A stretch of DNA of 64,000 nt from Coffea arabica (taxonomy: Eukaryota > Streptophyta > Magnoliopsida > Gentianales > Rubiaceae). The stretch covers positions 7,474,525 to 7,538,524 of the forward strand of contig NC_092330.1 of assembly GCF_036785885.1 (NCBI RefSeq). The letters run 5' to 3'. Below the pieces are notes generated by a model that saw only the letters and a program-made list of their open reading frames with translations, did no database searches and was not told the DNA's origin. Position numbers and translations under genes: made by a program. Position 1 is the stretch's first letter. Each line of letters begins with the position of its first letter. This document shows, piece after piece, positions 45,126 to 54,778 of the stretch.

Positions 45126-46202
45126 TGTAAGGCCCAAAGACAACCTAAGAGGGGGGGTGAATTAGGTAGTTTTAAAATTTTAATCAAATTTAAGCACTTT
45201 TTATTTAATAAAATTTACCTTCTTTTCTAGTAATGATCAATCAAGTAGATTAGAAGAAGAGAGCAATGTTGATCAGAAAAACAAGTATAGATAAGCAATA
45301 AGAATTTTATTAAACAAAAATGTAAGATAGAATATCAAACCGATTGACTACCAAGCTTTCCTCAAACTTGAAGACCAATCACAAGGTAGAGCAACTTCTC
45401 TTTGATGAAAGATGATCAACTAGATGTACAATGGAGGGAGCACTTCCTCCTTGCCCTAAGTCTCACTTAGTCAAGCTAAGAAGTTTTACAATCACTCAGA
45501 TAACCCACAACAAAGATACACTAATGAAGTTTTCAACCACAAAAGAAATGCTCACAAGAAATTCACACCACTTGGAGAACAAATCTTGTCTTGGAGACTA
45601 TTTTCTAGCTAAAATATCTCTAGAGATCTTGTAAACAAAGTGTGCAAAAGTCCCTTCAAGGTTCAGCACAGTTTGTATTTGAAGGAGACAAAAAATGAGC
45701 TTCATTAATGCTTCCAACGGATAGAAGGCAGATGAAGAGTCAACTATCCGTTGGGGCGGTCGGACGTCCGATGAATCAGTCATCGTCCGAACCCATCGTC
45801 CGAAAGTCAGCCAGGTTATTGTTCGGACGTCCGATGGTGTATTATCGTCCGACAGCAATGCGTCCGATCGTCGACAGAGAGTTGGCAAGTCATCTTGGAA
45901 TTTTTCGGACGTCCGATGCGGTAGATATGCGTCCGAGATGTGCGTCCGATCCTTCCGGACTTCCAACACTTCCAAATGAGCGTCCGACAGAGCTTCCTTC
46001 CTGATGTTCTTTCTCCTTTCGGACGTCCGACAGATTCCTTCGGACGTCCGACATGAGAGTCCTGTTTTTGCATCTCCTTTTGATTGATTTTCATTTCTTG
46101 ACATATTTGTACCTGATTCTTTGATAGGCAAAAACACTTATATTTGAAGAAAGTTAGATAAACATTTCAAAGACTTTGTGATCATCAAAACAAAGAATAA
46201 CA
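45126..46202 (-). repeat. 3' LTR (in element sense) of the Copia element
   Basis: 1077 bp, TGTAAGGCCC to AAGAATAACA. It contains five perfect copies of the palindrome TCGGACGTCCGA (45760, 45823, 45905, 46019, 46040). The 179-codon open frame across it (45598-46137) recurs in the other LTR and is not a gene. Confidence 0.9.
45760..46051. repeat. TCGGACGTCCGA palindrome cluster in the Copia LTR
   Basis: Five exact 12 bp palindromes in 292 bp, plus many half sites (CGTCCGA, for example 45784, 45798, 45856, 45871). The core ACGT is the binding core of plant bZIP factors. The same cluster, with one copy decayed to TTGGACGTCCGA, is in the other LTR (about 54332-54624). Two more copies or near-copies lie at about 48733 and 48757. 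Confidence 0.85.
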
Positions 46203-46217
46203 TTCTCCCCCTTTTTG
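46203..46217 (-). other. Polypurine tract of the Copia element
   Basis: On the - strand AAAAAGGGGGAGAA directly precedes the LTR. Confidence 0.75.
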
Positions 46218-46820
46218 ATGATGACAAAACAATGGTTTGAAATGAGATTTGATGATTGCAATATAAGCTCCCCCTTTCACATTTGACAAAAAACTCCCCC
46301 TTACTTGTTGGAACATAGAGCAAACATTTGAAAGACTCCCCCTCACTTGGCTACCCAATCAAATTAATCAATTGTCCAAAAACATAACAATTAAGCAGCC
46401 AATTATCTAAACATTTTACCAATTCAATCCATTAGCCAATTCAATATCAATTGAATCATCAATCAATCCAATCCAGATCAGTCCAATCCCAGCAATTCAA
46501 TCAATCAAAAACCAAAAACCAGTCCTTCTCCCCCTTTTTGTCATCACAAAAGGCCAATCAATCACATATATCACTGAGAACCAATAACAAAACATTCATC
46601 ACATCCACACATTCATCATTCAAACTACTTAAACATAAACATAAATAAACATCCATCCATATGTCCAAAGCCATCACAGGCATAATCATCCATCAAACAG
46701 TACTAAACGAACACAACATAAACATAAGAATTACATATCCATTTGAACACTACAAAAACTAGAAAAACATGAAAAAGTAAAACAGAATGCAAATGACCCT
46801 ATGTGATTCTAAATGGTGAA

Positions 46821-48326
46821 CTAGGTGGATCCAGGTGTCCTTCGTGAGAGCTGATATTGGGAGAGGTCCTCCTCTTCAGTATCTTCATCATCTTCAGCAG
46901 CTTCTTCAACTGGTGCCTTGCCTTTATCTGATGTGGAAGGGCCATGAGGAGTCACAGGAGTTGATGAGTCCGGGTCTGGAATTGATGAACTTGGTTCAGT
47001 GGGACGAGGCACTTTGTCATGGGAAACTTCCTCAACCACAGGTGGGGGAAAAAGAAGGTTCTTTTTGTCTAGGAAGGCTGTTTGTTGCTCAGAGGACATG
47101 GTAAGCATTAGACCATGTTCCAGAAGAAGAACATGTTGTTTGAGTTGACGAAGGAGCTCAATCACTTCATCATTGGGGGAGGAAGATGCCTTAGTGGCAG
47201 ACTTCCTGGAATGAATGGGAGTGAGTGCAATAGATGAATGATCATGTGCAGCCTTAGATCTCGGTTCACTAGATGATGCCCCCTTATAAGCCCAAAGATT
47301 ATCCTTAAAGACAAGATTTTTCCTTTCAAAATATCCTTTGGTAAAGGCATAAGAAGAAGCTTCTTTAGGACAAACACCAATAATTGGTACTTTGTAAAAC
47401 TCAAGAATCTTTTGAAGAAATTTTTCATAAGACAATTTTCTGCGAGAATCAGTGGCATAACGAAGTAAAAATTTGCACATGACAAGACCAAAATCAATAC
47501 GAATCTTTTCTCGAAAACAGTAAAAAAAGTACAACTCCATTTTGTTTGCATCAGTTCTATGGCCATCAGTAGGCACAAGCAGGTTTGAAATGATTGAAAA
47601 AGCAATAAGATTCACAGGGGCAAGATCATTCAGTTTAGCATCAGCAGGGGAAGAAAAATTTCTTTTAAAATAAGTCAACATTTTAGTCCCATCAAAATGA
47701 TTATCAGCAGTAGGGTGCTCTTCATATGAAAAGAAATTTGCAAATTTGTCCTTGCAACCACGTTCAATAGTGGTATTTAAGATGGAGTTCACAGCTTCAG
47801 AATCAAAAACTAAGTCTACCCCATTAACCTTGGACATAATCTCAGTTTGGTCAGTGCCTTTCCTAAGGTTGGCAAAGAATTGATGCAGCATTTCAGGGTA
47901 ATAAACATTGGGCATAGAAATGAGATGTGACCATTTCTGGAAAGCAAACAGACTCAGAATGGATTCTAAACCTATGTGGCGAAATTCAGAGGAATTTACA
48001 GTGCGTTGAGGGATGACACCTTTCAGGGAAATCCAGGAGTATTTGTCTTTAGCAGCATCATCAAAGAATGGAGGAAGAGTGGTTGATTTTGGAGGCGGTT
48101 GAGATGAGGTTCCCTGTCCAGATTCAGGCTGAGAGGTGGGTTGTCGAGTAGGCCGTGACATTTGACCCTTGATAGCTCCTCTCTTGACGCGTTTGGATGA
48201 GCGTTTGACAGTAGGAAGATCCTCATCCTCATCCCTGAGTGGATGCTTGCGTCCGGCAGTAACCTTCCCTCCTCTTAGATTCACCATTGTGCAAAATGTG
48301 TGGAATGAAGGATGCAAATGATGCAC
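46821..48326 (-). CDS. Third ORF of the SIRE-type Copia element (501 aa), putative plant transposon protein
   Basis: Lies 454 bp after pol on the same strand, in the place of the env-like ORF of SIRE elements. The first ATG is at 48326; the ATG at 48287 (MVNLRGGK) is also plausible. The N-terminus is strongly basic (KRSSKRVKR, about residues 42-50), possibly nuclear-targeting, and is followed by a Gln/Pro/Ser linker. A globular middle (about 90-335) has the style of the 'putative plant transposon protein' family (PF20167-like): WSHLI, PEMLHQFFANL, VNLIAFSIISNLLVP. A Ser/Pro-rich region and an acidic tail (EEAAEDDEDTEEED) follow. I see no signal peptide and no clear membrane anchor, so an envelope role is not supported. 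It is fully open although gag-pol is broken. Confidence 0.7.
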   Translation of the reverse strand: MHHLHPSFHTFCTMVNLRGGKVTAGRKHPLRDEDEDLPTVKRSSKRVKRGAIKGQMSRPTRQPTSQPESGQGTSSQPPPKSTTLPPFFDDAAKDKYSWISLKGVIPQRTVNSSEFRHIGLESILSLFAFQKWSHLISMPNVYYPEMLHQFFANLRKGTDQTEIMSKVNGVDLVFDSEAVNSILNTTIERGCKDKFANFFSYEEHPTADNHFDGTKMLTYFKRNFSSPADAKLNDLAPVNLIAFSIISNLLVPTDGHRTDANKMELYFFYCFREKIRIDFGLVMCKFLLRYATDSRRKLSYEKFLQKILEFYKVPIIGVCPKEASSYAFTKGYFERKNLVFKDNLWAYKGASSSEPRSKAAHDHSSIALTPIHSRKSATKASSSPNDEVIELLRQLKQHVLLLEHGLMLTMSSEQQTAFLDKKNLLFPPPVVEEVSHDKVPRPTEPSSSIPDPDSSTPVTPHGPSTSDKGKAPVEEAAEDDEDTEEEDLSQYQLSRRTPGST

Positions 48327-48780
48327 ACAGAAGTATGGAGGTGAGTCACACAGAAATTTTGGGACAGAAAGGCCTTAAAGAAGATTTGACAGAGCGGTTA
48401 TAAGAAAATAGGGTTTTGAGGGAAATTTGGGAATTTGCGAACTGTTATGCGATTTGGAGAAATGATCAGGAAGAACGAATCGCAATCGATCAGGAAGAGT
48501 TTTGGTTGAGTCAATTTTGGAATGAGGGCTTCAGAATGGTATGAATTTGAGAGCCCAGAGAGATGGAGTTTTTCGTCCGAGAGGAAAGAGAGGAAGAGAA
48601 GTATGAAGCAAATGAGAATGAAAGTCATTTTTAAAAAGTGTACCGTTGCACTGTCGGACGGCCGAACGAAGTCGTGCGTCCGACAAATTCGTCCGAACAG
48701 GTGCATTCTGGAAAATAGCTGAAGAACATTATCGGACGTCCGTTCATCTTCTTTCGGACGTCCGAAGACTTTGGAATATT
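48327..48780 (-). other. Spacer between Copia pol and ORF3
   Basis: Non-coding, about 454 bp. It has a TCGGACGTCCGT and a TCGGACGTCCGA copy near 48732-48768 and CGTCCGA half sites near 48670-48700, linking it to the LTR motif. It could hold a promoter or a splice acceptor for ORF3. Confidence 0.45.
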
Positions 48781-51700
48781 TTAAGATGATTTTTCGATTA
48801 TCTCTAATTTTGATCTTAGATGAATGAATTGATCTAATGGCAAAGCTTTTGTAAAAATATCAGCAAATTGATCTTTAGAACAAACATAATTTACACATAC
48901 TTCACCTTTTTGAACAAGATCGCGAATAAAATGATGCTTTATATCGATATGCTTTGTCCTAAAATGTTGAATTGGATTTTTGGTGAAATTGATAGCACTA
49001 GTATTATCACAGAATATTGGCATGCAATCATATAACAATCCAAAATCATTCAAGGTATGATTCATCCATAAAAGTTGAGCACAACATGCACTAGCGGCAA
49101 TATATTCCGCTTCGGTTGTAGATAAAGAGATTGCATTTTGCTTTTTGCTAAACCATGAAACTAAGCAATTACCAAGAAATTGACAAGTTCCACTAGTACT
49201 TTTTCTGTCCATACGACAACCACCAAAATTCGCATCCGAATAACCACATAGAGCAAATTCACAAGATCTAGCATACCAAAGACCATAGTCTAAAGTTCCT
49301 TTCAAATACCTAAAAATTCTTTTAACAGCATTTAAATGTGATTCTTTTGGACAAGATTGAAATCTAGCACACAAGCAAACAACAAACATAATATCAGGTC
49401 TACTTGCGGTTAAATAAAGTAGGCTTCCGATCATACCTCTATAGTGCTTCTCATCCACATGATTACCTTCTTCATCTTTGTCAAGTTTTGTAGAAGTGCA
49501 CATTGGAGTTCTAACTTGCTTTGAGTCCTCCATGCCAAATCTTTTCAGCAATTCCTTAATGTATTTTGCTTGATTTATGAAAATGCCCTCTATGGCTTGA
49601 TGTATTTGAAGTCCAAGGAAGAATTTTAATTCTCCCATCATACTCATTTCAAATTCACTTTGCATAGTGGTGGAAAAATCCTTGCATAGATTCTCATTAG
49701 TAGCACCAAAAATAATATCATGTACATATATTTGCACAATAAGAAGATCGTTTAAGACTTGCTTAGTAAAGAGTGTGGTGTCTACAAAACCTCTTTTGAA
49801 ACCATTTTCAATCAAGAAGCCGCTTAATCTTTCATACCAAGCTCTTGGAGCTTGTTTTAGCCCATACAAAGTTTTTGAGAGTTTAAACACATGATTTGGA
49901 AATATTGCATTTTCAAAACCGGGAGGTTGATCCACATATACTTCTTGATCAATAAAACCATTTAAGAAAGCACTTTTAACATCCATTTGAAACAATTTAA
50001 AACCTTTGAAGCAAGCAAAAGCAAGAAGCATTCTAATCGATTCTAATCTAGCTACGGGAGCAAATGTTTCATCAAAATCAATTCCTTCTTCTTGTGCATA
50101 TCCTTTAGCAACTAATCTGGTTTTATTTCTTACAACTACACCTTTATCATCCAACTTATTTCTAAATATCCACTTGGTGCCAAAGATAGGGTGAATTTTA
50201 GGTCTATCAACTAGTGTCCAAACCTCATTTCTTTCAAATTGATTGAGTTTCTCTTGCATTGCCAAAATCCAGTTTTCATCCTTTAAGGCATCATTAATAT
50301 TTTTGGGTTCAAAGAGAGAAACTAGAGCAAAATTGTCTATCAAATTCCTAGATGGGGAACGAGTCTTTACCTTCTCGGATGGATCACCAATTATAAGCTC
50401 TTTTGGATGATTTTGGCTAAATTTCCAAGCCTTGGGAAGATCTTTGAATGAATCATCATTTTCGTCCTCATCTTCCCTTTCTTGATCTTCATGAGCTTCA
50501 TTCTCCATTTCCTTTGCTTCCGATGTTGAGTTTTCTTCATTTCCAATGGTAAGCTTTTTCATTCCTTCACGAACACCTACATCATCATCTTCACACGAAC
50601 TTTTGGAATTATCATCATTAGTTTCATCAAATGTTATGTGAATAGCTTCCTCAATCACAAGAGTTCTTCTATTGAAAACTCTATATCCTCTTTTGTTCTC
50701 ACAATACCCCAAAAATATTCCTTCATCAGATTTTTTATTAAACTTACCAAGGTGTTCCTTTAAATTCAAAATAAAACATTTACAACCAAACACTTTGAAA
50801 TAACCAACCGTGGGTTTCTTATCAAAAATTAGTTCATAAGATGTTTTGTTCAAAATAGGTCTCAATAGGATTCTATTCATCACATAGCATGCGGTGTTTA
50901 CCGCTTCATCCCAAAGATATTTTGGCAAACTACATTCATTCAACATAGTTCTAGCAGCCTCTTGGAGTGTCCTGTTTTTTCTTTCTACAACACCATTTTG
51001 CTGTGGAGTCCTTGCAATAGAAAACTCACGTGTTATGCCATTATGATCACAGAATTCTGGAAAACCACAATACTTGAATTCCGTCCCATTATCACTTCTA
51101 ATCCTAACAATTTTTATGCCAAGCAGATTTTGTACCTTAGCAAACAATAAAGTAAAATTCTTGAAGACATCATCTTTATGAGCAAGAAATATCACCCAAG
51201 TATATCTAGAATAATCATCAACAATTACAAAACAATATCTCTTACCACCCAAGCTAGTGATTTGAGTGGGACCAAATAAATCAAGATGCAAGAGTTCTAA
51301 AGGATTAGAAGTGGATACACACTTCTTTGGTTTAAAAGAAACTTTTGTTTGCTTCCCAAATTGACATGCATCACAAATTTTGTCCTTTTCAAAACTGATT
51401 TTTGGCAAACCTCTGACCAGCTCCTTTTTCGAAATTACTTTTAGTAAATTCATGTTAAAATGACAAAGTCTTCTATGCCACAACCAGGGATCTTCATTTG
51501 AAACTTTAAGACATTTGAAGTTGGATGAATCAATTTTATCAAGAACCACAATATATATGTCATTAAACCTCTTACCTTTGAACACAACATTATATTTGGA
51601 ATCAAGCACAATGCATTCATGCTTTTTAAACAATACATACAAGTCTTTGTCACACAATTGACTGACACTAAGCAAGTTATAACCAAGGTTATCAACTAAT

Positions 51701-51921
51701 AGCACATTATGAACAAAAGTTTCACCATCCTTATCAACATCACCTATTCCAATTGTCTTAGCTTTCACATCATCACCAAATGTCACCTTTCCACTTGATT
51801 TTGATTTTAGCTTTATGAACAAAGAGGGATCACCAGTCATATGCCTTGAGCAGCCACTATCAATAAACCACTTTGACTTGTTTGAGCCTTTTTCCTGAAA
51901 AGAGAAAGTGTTTGGTACCCT
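48781..51921 (-). pseudogene. Copia pol: protease, integrase, RT, RNase H (catalytic box mutated)
   Basis: Open for about 1046 codons in the same frame as gag. Order: protease DSGCSRHM just before the ATG at 51840; GAG-pre-integrase (WHRRLCHFN); integrase core with LDLFGP, SDNGTEF and the PQQNGVVERKNRTL Glu motif; RT with TKWIFRNKLD, the FQMDVKSAFLNG Asp motif and PPGFE; RNase H with YSDANFGG and STTEAEYIA. The RT catalytic box reads YVHD (49717-49728) where the family has YVDD, one base change that should abolish polymerisation. Two stops upstream (51922-51924 and 51937-51939) separate it from gag. Confidence 0.88.
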
Positions 51922-51936
51922 TTAACTTTTGGGTCC

Positions 51937-53643
51937 TTAAAAGTTAGCATTGTGTCTAACTACCCACATGCATTTCATCCCTTTGTTCAGATTTCTTTTC
52001 ACATAGCAATCTCCTTTCACATGTCCTCTTTGACAACAGAAACTACACATAATGGAAGAGTTTTTAACATGTAATGGTTTGACATATCTCAATCCACTTC
52101 TTCTATATGTATGGAAACCATGAGCGTTCTTGTTGTGTGCTAATGTTCTCTGATGAGCAGTAAGAGAGATAGATGACATGTTGTTATTGAAAAAATCTTG
52201 TTTTCTTGCTTTCAAAGTCTCATCCAAGTTGTCCATTCTTTTCTTCAAGTCACCATGTCTTTCCTTCAGCATTTCACAAACACTAGTCTTTCTATCAAGT
52301 TCATTTTGAACATCAACTCCAACTCTTACAAGGCACTCATTGTCAGCTTTTAGTTATTTATTTTGTTGAAAGAGACTTGCATTTTCATGAATGAGAAAAG
52401 TAATTTTCTGTTTTAACTGCTTATTTTTATCATAAGATTCCTTCAAAGCATTATGCATTTTTTCAACAAAGGATTCAAGATCATCATCTTCTTCATCATC
52501 ACTTTCAGATTGAGAGTGAATGGAAGTTACCTCATTATCTCCAATAGCCATGAAGGCCATTTGAGCTGATTCTTCCTCTTCTTCAACTTCCCCTTCGGAG
52601 TTGCATTCATTCCAAGTAATTTGGAAATTGTTGAATCTTGGCTTTCGATCAGCTTTCCCATCTTTCATTTTCTTTATGGGGCATTCGTTTGCATAATGTC
52701 CAGGCTGTCCACATTCATAGCATTTGTCCACTTGCTTCTTGTTGAATTCTTGTTTTCCTTTGTTCCTTGCATTTGATAAATAATTTTGGAATTGATTGCT
52801 AGGTCCTCCCCTTCTAAACTTTCTTTTATTCAGGATTCTTTTGAAACCTCTTGTGATGAGAGCAAGATCATTATCATCACCATCCGAGTCTTCATCATCC
52901 AAGTGAGCTGGATCATCTTCACCTTGAGTGGTCTTTAGAGCAATGTTTCTTTTTGCTCTAGCATCCTCTTCCTCCTGCATTTTAGATTTCAATTTCAACT
53001 CATAAGAGGTTAGTGAATTTATGAGAGATTCAATAGGCACAGAATTTAAATCTTTAGCTTCTTCTATTGCCGTCACTTTATTTTTCCATTCTTTGCCCAA
53101 TGCATTGAGAATTTTTCTGTTCTTCTCTCCCAAGGTGTACTCTTTGCCCAACACCTCGAGATCTTTGATCAAGTCATTGAACCTGCAATACATTTTGTCA
53201 ATATCCTCAAGAGGTTCGATTTTAAATGATTCATACTTTGTGACCAAGATTGCCTTTTTCTGTTCTCTCACATTGTCACCACCCTCATGTATTTCTCTTA
53301 GCTTATCCCACATTTCTTTAACCGATTTACAGCCTTTTACTCTAATTGATTCATTTGAATCTAAGGCACTATAAAGAACATTCATGGCCTTGGCATTCAA
53401 TGTGAGGTTAGTCCTATCTTGAGCATTCATTTCGGCTCTTGTTTTTGGCCGAATCAAACCTGTATCTGCATCAAGAAAGTTAGCTTCATGCGGTCCTTCA
53501 CTCACAATATACCATAGCTCAATATCAATAGATTGCAAAAATATAATCATTCTTTCTTTCCAACTAACATAATTGGAGCCACTAAACATGGGAGGTCTAG
53601 TAACAGATTGCCCCTCAACAAACATAGCATGACTGGTTGTCAT
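51937..53643 (-). pseudogene. Copia gag with in-frame stop
   Basis: ATG at 53643 (MTTSHAMF). It has the UBN2/gag-polypeptide region (PPMFSGSNYVSWKERM, then LW..I..G) and a CX2CX4HX4C knuckle (CYECGQPGHYANEC, about 52685-52726). An acidic stretch and a Gln/Asn/Lys coiled coil follow. A TAA at 52354-52356 ends the first piece after 429 residues. The same frame then continues to a TAA at 51937-51939 and contains a second knuckle, CSFCCQRGHVKGDC. Two knuckles in a long gag fit the SIRE lineage. Confidence 0.8.
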
Positions 53644-53684
53644 CTTTACTCTAAGTCGATTGAGCTTAGCCTCTAGGAGACCAA

Positions 53685-53696
53685 GCTCTGATACCA
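53685..53696 (-). other. Initiator tRNA-Met primer binding site
   Basis: On the - strand TGGTATCAGAGC, 2 bp from the LTR start at 53699. This is the standard Copia primer site. Confidence 0.92.
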
Positions 53697-53698
53697 AT

Positions 53699-54774
53699 TG
53701 TAAGGCCCAAAGACAACCTAAGAGGGGGGTGAATTAGGTAGTTTTAAAATCTTAATCAAATTTAAGCACTTTTTATTTAATAAAATTTACCTTCTTTTCT
53801 AGTAATGATCAATCAAGTAGATTAGAAGAAGAGAGCAATGTTGATCAGAAAAACAAGTATAGATAAGCAATAAGAATTTTATTAAACAAAAATGTAAGAT
53901 AGAATATCAAACCGATTGACTACCAAGCTTTCCTCAAACTTGAAGACCAATCACAAGGTAGAGCAACTTTTCTTTGATGAAAGATGATCAACTAGATGTA
54001 CAATGGAGAGAGCACTTCCTCCTTGCCCTAAGTCTCACTTAGTCAAGCTAAGAAGTTTTACAATCACTCAGATAACCCTCAACAAAGCTACACTAATGAA
54101 GTTTTCAACCACAAAAGAAATGCTCACAAGAAATTCACACCACTTGGAGAACAAATCTTGTCTTTGAGACTATTTTCTAGCTAAAATATCTCTAGAGATC
54201 TTGTAAACAAAGTGTGCAAAAGTCCCTTCAAGGTTCAGCACAGTTTGTATTTGAAGGAGACAGAAAATGAGCTTCATTAATACTTCCAACGGATAGAAGG
54301 CAGATGAAGAGTCAACTTTCCGTTGGGGCGGTTGGACGTCCGATGAATCAGTCATCGTCCGAACCCATCGTCCGAAAGTCAGCCAGGTTAGTGTTCGGAC
54401 GTCCGATGGTGTATTATCGTCCGACAGCAATGCGTCCGATCGTCGACAGAGAGTTGGCAAGTCATCTTGAAATTTTTCGGACGTCCGATGCGGTAGATGT
54501 GCGTCCGAGGTGTGCGTTCGATCCTTCCGGACGTCCAACACTTCCAAATGAGCGTCCGACAGAGCTTCCTTCCTAATGTTCTTTATCCTTTCGGACGTCC
54601 GACAGATTCCTTCGGACGTCCGACATGAGAGTCCTGTTTTTGCATCTCCTTTTGATTGATTTTCATTTCTTGACATATTTGTACCTGATTCTTTGATAGG
54701 CAAAAACACTTATATTTGAAGAAAGTTAGATAAACATTTCAAAGACTTTGTGATCATCAAAACAAAGAATAACA
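53699..54774 (-). repeat. 5' LTR (in element sense) of the Copia element
   Basis: 1076 bp partner of 45126-46202. It carries four perfect TCGGACGTCCGA palindromes and one decayed copy. Confidence 0.9.
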
Positions 54775-54778
54775 ACCA

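Larger units (their letters stand above)
45126..54774 (-). mobile_element. SIRE-type Ty1/copia retrotransposon, complete
   Basis: LTRs at 45126-46202 and 53699-54774 (about 1077 bp, roughly 98% identical: about 18 substitutions and one indel by my reading), flanked by ACCAA at 45121-45125 and 54775-54779. The - strand primer site matches initiator tRNA-Met, and a polypurine tract adjoins the other LTR. Gag, protease, integrase, RT and RNase H occur in Copia order, and an extra ORF lies between pol and the 3' LTR, as in SIRE/Maximus elements. Three in-frame stops and a mutated RT box make this copy non-autonomous now. Confidence 0.9.

Noticed and set aside
45598..46137. 179-codon open frame (also 54170-54709)
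   Set aside because: Lies wholly within the Copia LTRs, is built of the CGTCCGA repeats and has no domain; an LTR by-product.
46821..48326. ORF3 as a retroviral envelope protein
   Set aside because: No signal peptide, transmembrane anchor or fusion-type segment; the position alone is env-like.
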